A stretch of DNA of 64,000 nt from Actinomycetes bacterium (GTDB taxonomy: Bacteria; Actinomycetota; Acidimicrobiia; Acidimicrobiales; RAAP-2): assembly GCA_021818265.1 (NCBI GenBank), contig JAKAEP010000002.1, positions 1-64,000 on the forward strand, read 5' to 3'. This document shows, piece after piece, positions 59,030 to 64,000 of this stretch. The notes below the pieces were generated by a model, which was not told where the DNA came from, did not search any database, and saw only the letters and a program-made list of their open reading frames with translations. How positions within the stretch are numbered: position 1 is the first letter of the stretch; every line of letters starts with the position of its first letter. The position numbers were made by a program, and so were the translations under genes.

Positions 59030-59644
59030 GTGGGCCTCTACGGGGACCGGGTCCTGCCCCTGGTGATCGACCGCGTCTGCGCGTCGGGGATCTTCACGCG
59101 CTGGCGCGCGCGGGTCTGCGCCGGGCTGGCGGGCTCGGTCGTCGAGATCGGCTTCGGGTCGGGCACGAACGTGCCCTTCTACCCGCCCGAGGTCGAGGTC
59201 GTCTACGCCGTGGAGCCGTCAGCGCGCGCGCTGGCGCTCGCCGCGCCCCGCCTCGCGCGCAGCGCGACGCGCGTGGTGGTGGCGGGCGGCGACGCGCAGT
59301 CGATCGCGCTGGCCGACGACTCGTGCGACGTCGCGCTCGCGACCTTCGTGCTCTGCACCGTGCCCGATCCCGCGCGGGCCCTCGCCGAGGTCCGCCGGGT
59401 GGTGCGCCCCGGGGGGACGCTCCACTTCCTCGAGCACGGCGCAGCCGAGGGAGCGGGCGTCCTCGCCCTCCAGCACCTCCTCGACCCGCTCGAGGTGCGC
59501 CTCGCCGGGGGCTGCCACCTGACCCGTCGGCCCCTCGAGCTCGTCCGCGCGGCGGGCCTCGAGGTCGAGTGGCACGAGTCGGGCCGGGCCCGGGGCCCCG
59601 CGCCCTGGAGCCAGTTCACCGTCGGCGTGGCGCGCGTCCCCTAG
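59030..59644 (+). CDS. Class I SAM-dependent methyltransferase
   Basis: A 204-residue methyltransferase. Motif I is VVEIGFGSGTNVPFYP, followed by VYAVEPSARALALA, AGDAQSIALADDSCDVALATFVLC-like motifs (here GGDAQSIALADDSCD) and VRRVVRPGGTLHFLEHG. It resembles phospholipid- or small-molecule methyltransferases of the METTL7/UbiE-like group. The substrate is unknown. GTG 59030 is given by the -10 box; the 276-residue track ORF begins in the divergent gene. Shares CTAG stop with the GNAT gene. Confidence 0.88.
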   Translation: MGLYGDRVLPLVIDRVCASGIFTRWRARVCAGLAGSVVEIGFGSGTNVPFYPPEVEVVYAVEPSARALALAAPRLARSATRVVVAGGDAQSIALADDSCDVALATFVLCTVPDPARALAEVRRVVRPGGTLHFLEHGAAEGAGVLALQHLLDPLEVRLAGGCHLTRRPLELVRAAGLEVEWHESGRARGPAPWSQFTVGVARVP

Positions 59645-60504
59645 TCGCGCTCGAGCCAGACGACCCGGGTCTCGGCCCGCGGGACGAAGCCGATCTTGCG
59701 GTACGCCGCGTTGCTCGGCGCGTAGTCGGCGTCCGCGTAAAGGGTCACTCTCCGGCCGCGGCCGAGCTCGCGCGCCGCGAGAGCGTCGGTCACCGCCGCG
59801 CCGTAGCCCCGACCGCGGGCCGCAGGGACGGTGTAGACGGGTCCGATCCGGGCGATGGGGCTCACCACGTCATCGACGCCGACGACGCCGGCGAGCGCGA
59901 CGGGTCCCCCGTCGACCTCCCACAGCCAGACGTCGCCCTCGTCGATGCGCTGGGCGAACTGCGCGCGCGTCACCTCGGGCGTGTCGGCGACCACCGGAGC
60001 GATCTCGTGATGGAAGGCCTGGACCCAGTCGGTGACGAGGTCGAGGTCGGCGGTGAGCGCGGGCCGCGCCCGTCCGGGGGCGTGCGGCGTGACGAGCGTG
60101 GTCACCTCGTAGACGAGGTTCCGCTGTCCGGGCCGAGTGCGGCGCGGTCCCACCGGCGAGCCGGGCCCGAGGTACGTCGCGCGGAACGCCGCGTTCGCCT
60201 CGACGCCGCCGTTCACCCACGGCACGTCGGGATCGTGGGTGGCGACGGCCGCGCCGAGGGCCGCCGCCGCGTCGGTACCCATCGGGCCGAGGAGGATGCC
60301 GTGGGGCGCGGTGCGCATGGCGACGCCCACGACGTCCCCGCGGTCGCGCACGAGCCACCACCAGTAGGCCTCGTAGCGTCGTCGAGCCTCGGCGACGGCG
60401 GACGCCACGCTCGAGATCACGTTGGTGAGCAGCGGCTCGGCCGCGCGGTGCTCGCGCGTGCGCTCCAGGAAGTCCCCGGCCCCTTCGACGAGCTCCACAT
60501 CCAC
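59641..60504 (-). CDS. GNAT-family N-acetyltransferase
   Basis: A 287-residue two-lobed protein with a C-terminal GNAT fold: GPVYTVPAARGRGYGAAVTDALAARELG is the acetyl-CoA pyrophosphate loop (RGRGYG) and YADADYAPSNAAYRKIGFVP the alpha-4 region. The N-terminal half looks like a degenerate second GNAT lobe. Acceptor unknown. GTG 60504 has TAGCGT 6 nt upstream, facing the equally spaced TAGCGT of the divergent MFS gene. Confidence 0.88.
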   Translation of the reverse strand: MDVELVEGAGDFLERTREHRAAEPLLTNVISSVASAVAEARRRYEAYWWWLVRDRGDVVGVAMRTAPHGILLGPMGTDAAAALGAAVATHDPDVPWVNGGVEANAAFRATYLGPGSPVGPRRTRPGQRNLVYEVTTLVTPHAPGRARPALTADLDLVTDWVQAFHHEIAPVVADTPEVTRAQFAQRIDEGDVWLWEVDGGPVALAGVVGVDDVVSPIARIGPVYTVPAARGRGYGAAVTDALAARELGRGRRVTLYADADYAPSNAAYRKIGFVPRAETRVVWLERD

Positions 60505-60510
60505 GGGTTC

Positions 60511-60516
60511 ACGCTA
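60511..60516 (-). promoter_or_regulatory. Leaderless -10 box of the GNAT gene
   Basis: TAGCGT on the minus strand, 6 nt before GTG 60504. Confidence 0.55.
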
Positions 60517-60550
60517 GGGCCGACGGGGCCGCCGGTCGCGGGGCGCCCTC

Positions 60551-60556
60551 TAGCGT
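60551..60556 (+). promoter_or_regulatory. Leaderless -10 box of the MFS gene at 60564
   Basis: TAGCGT, 7 nt before GTG 60564. It overlaps the GTG used by the track ORF, which is rejected as start. Confidence 0.55.
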
Positions 60557-60563
60557 GTGCCCG

Positions 60564-61823
60564 GTGGGGAGCGACCAGGGGGTGGGCCAAGGGATGGCGA
60601 CCCTGGCGCGGATCGCCGACCCCGTCACGTTGACGCTCTTCGCGGTGGCCCTCTCCTCAGGCTTCGCCACGTTCGGCTCGGTCACGGCCCTTGGCGACGT
60701 GGCCCGTCACTTCGGCCACGTGGTCTCGGGCCACTCCATCCAGGACATCGTCGGGCTCTCGGGCTCGGTGCTCGGGCTGGGGCTCTCGACGCTGCGGGCC
60801 GCGTCCCTGCTGGCGCTGCCCCTCGCCTCCCTCGCCGACCGGCGTGGGCGCACCCCGGTCCTGCGCCGAACACTCGTCGCGGGGCTGCTCGTGACCGCGC
60901 TTGCGGCCCTCAGCCCCGCCTACTGGTTCTTCGTGGCCTGCTTCGCCGTCGCGCGCCCGCTGCTCGGCGCCACCACCACGCTGGTGCAGGTCGTCACCGT
61001 CGAGCTCTCGACCAGGGCCCACCGGATGCGCCTGCTCGCGGTGATGACGGCGGGCACGGCGATCGGCTCGGGCTTGTCCGCCTTGGTGCACGGGCTGATC
61101 CGCGGGCCTGACTCCTTCCGCTGGCTCTTCGCGCTGGCCCTGGTGCCCCTCGCGGTCGTCGCGCCGTGGACCGGACGGCTCCCCGAGCCCCGGGTCCGTC
61201 CGGGCGAGCACCCCATGGCCCACCTCGGCGAGGTCGGCCACGAGGCGGCGGGCTCGGTCGTGCGGGTCGCGGTCGTCGCCTTCGTCATCGGCGTCGCCAC
61301 GGGCCCGGCCGGGGGGTTCACCTTCGTCTACGGCGAGGGGGTCCTGCGCATGTTGCCGCGCTCGGTCTCGGTCCTCGTGGTGGTGAGCGGCCTCGTGGGG
61401 TTCCTCGGCCTGCTCGCCGGTGCCCGTCTGTCGGCGACCCTCGGGCGGCGCGCGGCGGTGGCCGTCGGGACCGTCCTCACCGCCGTCGCAGCGGCCTACG
61501 CGTACAGCGGGGGGCGGGGCGCCTTCGTCGCGGGCTACGTCGTGGGCGTCGGCGCCGGGGGCATCCTCGCCCCGTCGATGGCCGCGCTCGCAACCGAGGT
61601 CTTCGCCCACCGCTACCGGGCCACCGCGGCCGGGTGGATCGCCGTCGCGGGCGTCACCGGTGCCGTCGCGGGCTTCGCCCTCTTCGGCTACGTCTCCGAC
61701 GTGGTGCCGGCGAGCGTCGCGACGGGGCTGCGGGTCCCGGCCCTCGTGACGTTCCTGCCCCTCTTGCCGGTGCTCTGGGTGCTGCGCGGGCTGCCCGAGG
61801 GGCGTGACCTCGAGCTCGCCTAG
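60564..61823 (+). CDS. MFS transporter (12-helix)
   Basis: A 419-residue transporter with twelve hydrophobic segments. ASLLALPLASLADRRGRTPVLRR is motif A after helix 2. The loop before helix 7 (PEPRVRPGEHPMAHLGEVGHEAAG) is cytosolic. Sugar or drug specificity cannot be read from sequence. A GH1 glycosidase gene follows after 15 bases, but with its own -10 box, so a joint role in glycoside use is possible and unproven. Confidence 0.88.
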   Translation: MGSDQGVGQGMATLARIADPVTLTLFAVALSSGFATFGSVTALGDVARHFGHVVSGHSIQDIVGLSGSVLGLGLSTLRAASLLALPLASLADRRGRTPVLRRTLVAGLLVTALAALSPAYWFFVACFAVARPLLGATTTLVQVVTVELSTRAHRMRLLAVMTAGTAIGSGLSALVHGLIRGPDSFRWLFALALVPLAVVAPWTGRLPEPRVRPGEHPMAHLGEVGHEAAGSVVRVAVVAFVIGVATGPAGGFTFVYGEGVLRMLPRSVSVLVVVSGLVGFLGLLAGARLSATLGRRAAVAVGTVLTAVAAAYAYSGGRGAFVAGYVVGVGAGGILAPSMAALATEVFAHRYRATAAGWIAVAGVTGAVAGFALFGYVSDVVPASVATGLRVPALVTFLPLLPVLWVLRGLPEGRDLELA

Positions 61824-61826
61824 GGC

Positions 61827-61832
61827 TAGCGT
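61827..61832 (+). promoter_or_regulatory. Leaderless -10 box of the GH1 gene
   Basis: TAGCGT, 6 nt before GTG 61839. Confidence 0.55.
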
Positions 61833-61838
61833 GCCGCT

Positions 61839-63029
61839 GTGAGCCCGTCGCCCTTCGCGCCCGCGACCTTCTGGTGGGGGACCGCCACCGCTGCCTACCA
61901 GATCGAGGGCGGCAACGAGAACACCGACTGGTGGCGCTTCGAGACGAGGGAGGGCTCCTTCTGCGCCGAACCGTGCGGACCGGCCTGCGACTCGTGGAAC
62001 CGCTGGGAGGAGGACCTCGACCTCGTGGCCGGGATGGGCCTTGACGCCTACCGCTTCTCGGTCGAGTGGTCCCGCGTCGAGCCCGAGCGTGGACGCGTCG
62101 ACCGCTCGGCCCTCGATCGCTACCGGCGCATGGTCGAGGGCTGTCGGGACCGGGGGATCGCGCCCGTGGTGACGCTGCACCACTTCACCCTGCCCCTGTG
62201 GGTCGCCGACGCCGGGGGCTTCGAGGCGCCGGGCATCGTCGGGTGGCTGGGGGAGTACGCCGCGCTCGTCGCCGACGTGCTCGGCGACGAGCTGGCCATG
62301 GCCTGCACCCTCAACGAGCCGAACATCGTGGCGGCCATGGGGTACCTCGCCGGGCTCTTCCCCCCGGGGGCGAGCGACCAGGCGCGCTTCGTCGCGGTCA
62401 ACGAGGCGATGCGCCGGTGCCACGAGGCCATGCGCGACGCGCTGCGCGCGGGGCCGGGCGACTTCCCCGTGGGCCTCACCCTCTCGATGGCCGAGTACGA
62501 GGCCGTCGAGGGCGGCGAGGCGACCCTCGAGGCGTACCGGACCGAGATGGAGGACCGGTACCTCGCCACCCGCGACGGGGACGACTTCCTCGGGGTGCAG
62601 TGCTACACCAAGCACCTCGTCGACGCGAACGGCCTCGTCTGGGGCGGTGAGGGCGAGCTGACCTCGATGGGCTACCCCTTCTGGCCCGAGAGCGTGGGCT
62701 ACACGCTGCGCCGGGCCGCGCGCGCGGGCGTGCCCCTCGTGGTGACCGAGAACGGCATCGGCACCGACGACGACACCCAGCGCGTGCGCTACCTCGAGGG
62801 CGCCCTGGCGAGCCTGGGGGAGGCCCGCGCCGAGGGGCTCGACGTGCGCGGCTACTTCCAGTGGTCGCTGCTCGACAACTTCGAGTGGGTCCTCGGCTAC
62901 GGCCCGCGCTTCGGACTGGTCGAGGTCGACCGAGGCACGTTCGCGCGCACGCCCAAGCCGTCGGCGGCGTGGTACGCCGAGCGCGCCGCCGCCTGGCCCG
63001 GGGGCCCCGGGGCGCGCCTCAGCGGGTGA
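61839..63029 (+). CDS. Glycoside hydrolase family 1 (beta-glucosidase-like)
   Basis: A 396-residue (beta/alpha)8 glycosidase. FWWGTATAAYQIEGG is the N-terminal signature, acid/base Glu is in CTLNEPNIVAAMGY, nucleophile Glu in LVVTENGIGTDDD, and WSLLDNFEWVLGYGPRFGLVEVD the C-terminal signature. It is shorter than many GH1 enzymes (about 450) with reduced loops. Cytosolic, no signal peptide. Probably hydrolyses beta-glucosides or similar oligosaccharides. The 3' end overlaps the convergent EF-G-like gene by 11 bases. Confidence 0.93.
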   Translation: MSPSPFAPATFWWGTATAAYQIEGGNENTDWWRFETREGSFCAEPCGPACDSWNRWEEDLDLVAGMGLDAYRFSVEWSRVEPERGRVDRSALDRYRRMVEGCRDRGIAPVVTLHHFTLPLWVADAGGFEAPGIVGWLGEYAALVADVLGDELAMACTLNEPNIVAAMGYLAGLFPPGASDQARFVAVNEAMRRCHEAMRDALRAGPGDFPVGLTLSMAEYEAVEGGEATLEAYRTEMEDRYLATRDGDDFLGVQCYTKHLVDANGLVWGGEGELTSMGYPFWPESVGYTLRRAARAGVPLVVTENGIGTDDDTQRVRYLEGALASLGEARAEGLDVRGYFQWSLLDNFEWVLGYGPRFGLVEVDRGTFARTPKPSAAWYAERAAAWPGGPGARLSG

Positions 63030-64000
63030 GCACGGAGGCCGGCGCGGGGGCGAGGTGGCTCGCCTCGACCCGGGCGCGGCCCCGCCCGCCGCTCAAGGTG
63101 CGCAGCTCCAGGCCGTAGCGGGCGAGCTCGCCCTCGGGCACCTGGGCGCGCACGACGGCGCGCCCCTCGTCGTCCTGGTCGGTGCCCACGACGCGGCCCC
63201 GGCGACCCGACAGGTCGGTCATCACCTCACCGAGCGAGCCCGAGGGGACGGTGACCTCCACGGCCATGATCCGCTCGAGGACCGAGGTGCCGCGCTGGTC
63301 GAGGGCGTTGCGCAGCGCCATCGACCCGGCCGTCTCGAAGGCCTGCTCGGAGGAGTCGACGCTGTGGGCCTTGCCGTCGTAGAGCGTGACCCGCAGCCCG
63401 ACCACCGGGTAGCCCTTCGGCCCGCCGTGGGCCATGGCCCTCTCCACGCCGTGGCGCACGGCGTCGATGTACTGGCGCGGCACCGCGCCGCCCACCACGG
63501 CGTCGACGAACTCGAGGGGTGATGAGGGGTCGATGGGCTCCACCCGGACGTTCACCACGGCGAACTGGCCGTGGCCGCCGGTCTGCTTCTTGAGCCGCCC
63601 TTCGGCCTCGGCCGAGCCGACGATCGTCTCGAAGAGCGGGGCCGCGGGGGGCTCGGTGGTGGCGGTGACGTTGAAGCGCCGCGCCAGGCGCTCCAGGGTG
63701 ACCTGGAGGTGCAGCTCGCCGGCGAACTCGGCGACCAGGCGCCGCGAGGCCGCGTCGGCGCGCACGCGGAGCGACGCGTCCTCCTCGGCCAGGCGGTGCA
63801 GACCCGTCGAGACCTTCTCCATGTCGGCCTCGCTGGCGGAGACCGCGACCGTGAGGGCGGGGGCGAGCGGCACGCTCGGCCGGGGCGCGAGCTCTCGCCC
63901 GCGCGCGGCGAGGTAGTCGCCGACCTGGACGCTCGCCAGCTTCGCCACGGCGATCACGTCCCCGGTGGGGGCCGACTCCACCGGGACGAGCTTCGCGCCG
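63019..64000 (-). CDS. EF-G-like GTPase (EF-G2 type), C-terminal part (5' end off window)
   Basis: The C-terminal 326 residues of an elongation-factor-G-like protein. The frame is open past 64000. PTGDVIAVAKL is the domain II end; LHRLAEEDASLRVRADAASRRLVAEFAGELHLQVTLERLARRF is domain III; TGGHGQFAVVNVRVEP is domain IV; and VSVPSGSLGEVMTDLSGRRGRVVGTD-type (here VTVPSGSLGEV) is domain V. The sequence departs from canonical FusA (for example no HIDAGKT-proximal part is visible), resembling EF-G2 paralogs of actinobacteria. The GTPase domain is outside the window. Confidence 0.88.
   Translation of the reverse strand, partial: GAKLVPVESAPTGDVIAVAKLASVQVGDYLAARGRELAPRPSVPLAPALTVAVSASEADMEKVSTGLHRLAEEDASLRVRADAASRRLVAEFAGELHLQVTLERLARRFNVTATTEPPAAPLFETIVGSAEAEGRLKKQTGGHGQFAVVNVRVEPIDPSSPLEFVDAVVGGAVPRQYIDAVRHGVERAMAHGGPKGYPVVGLRVTLYDGKAHSVDSSEQAFETAGSMALRNALDQRGTSVLERIMAVEVTVPSGSLGEVMTDLSGRRGRVVGTDQDDEGRAVVRAQVPEGELARYGLELRTLSGGRGRARVEASHLAPAPASVLTR

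Noticed and set aside
1-64000. CRISPR arrays, insertion sequences, prophage or tRNA genes
   Set aside because: No regularly spaced repeats, transposase/integrase motifs or cloverleaf-like intergenic sequence were seen; gaps are too short and gene content is housekeeping or catabolic.

Overview
The window is very GC-rich (roughly 70% or more by eye), densely packed chromosomal DNA from a bacterium that is most likely a high-GC Actinomycetota. Supporting signs are many GTG starts, an F420-type LLM oxidoreductase, a mycobacterial-type cytidine deaminase motif (CAEC), KorAB-type 2-oxoacid:ferredoxin oxidoreductase, a polyphosphate-glucokinase-like ROK kinase, an EF-G2-like factor, a neocarzinostatin-fold secreted protein and a -10-only leaderless gene architecture. 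A deep-branching class such as Acidimicrobiia is plausible but cannot be proven here. I see no rRNA, tRNA, CRISPR, transposase or phage gene, and no gene-free stretch of 300 bases. The longest gap is about 220 bases (24610-24831).

Layout. (1) 1-8.9 kb: nucleoside salvage. It holds add (partial), deoA and cdd leftward, psuG-psuK rightward, and a BMP-type nucleoside ABC importer (binding protein, ATPase, two permeases) leftward. psuGK sits between importer and catabolic enzymes. (2) 9-14.2 kb: a DHA2 drug transporter, EttA-like ABC-F, and kynA-kynU. (3) 14.2-17.9 kb: gluconokinase and two paralogous Cys-containing exported proteins, divergent from a YtrA-like GntR regulator with a striking operator; then purU and a 3-hydroxyacyl-CoA dehydrogenase. 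(4) 18-19.1 kb: inorganic pyrophosphatase and a membrane protein. (5) 19.1-33.7 kb: a divergent catabolic island. Leftward are an alpha/beta hydrolase, a 2-oxoacid dehydrogenase E2, an orphan cytosolic binding protein, an aldehyde dehydrogenase and a TetR regulator. Rightward are a complete Liv-type ABC importer, a beta-hydroxyacid dehydrogenase, an M24 creatinase/DddP-like protein and E1 alpha/beta. (6) 33.7-40.4 kb: MFS exporters, dienelactone hydrolase, a MarR regulator, a neocarzinostatin-like protein and a LuxR response regulator. (7) 40.5-45.4 kb: korA-korB with an FAD/Fe-S electron-transfer protein and an overlooked 46-residue Cys-rich ORF. (8) 45.5-64 kb: an ABC-2 exporter fusion, a ROK glucokinase, CFA synthase, SPFH and NfeD proteins, acyl-CoA dehydrogenase, PutA, an AI-2E transporter, an LLM oxidoreductase, a lysylphosphatidylglycerol-synthase-like membrane protein, a methyltransferase, a GNAT, an MFS, a GH1 glycosidase and the C-terminal part of an EF-G-like GTPase.

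Two signals run through the whole window. First, about twenty genes carry a TANNNT -10-like box only 6-9 nt before the start codon, so the transcript would begin at the start codon (leaderless). At two divergent pairs the opposing -10 boxes physically overlap. Second, genes are fused end to end: ATGA/GTGA/TGATG junctions inside operons, and convergent genes sharing the palindrome CTAG as stop codon on both strands. The most interesting candidates for new biology are the divergent catabolic island with its altered M24 enzyme and double-PSBD E2, the GntR-controlled paralog pair, and the korBA-FAD operon with its tiny Cys-rich ORF.
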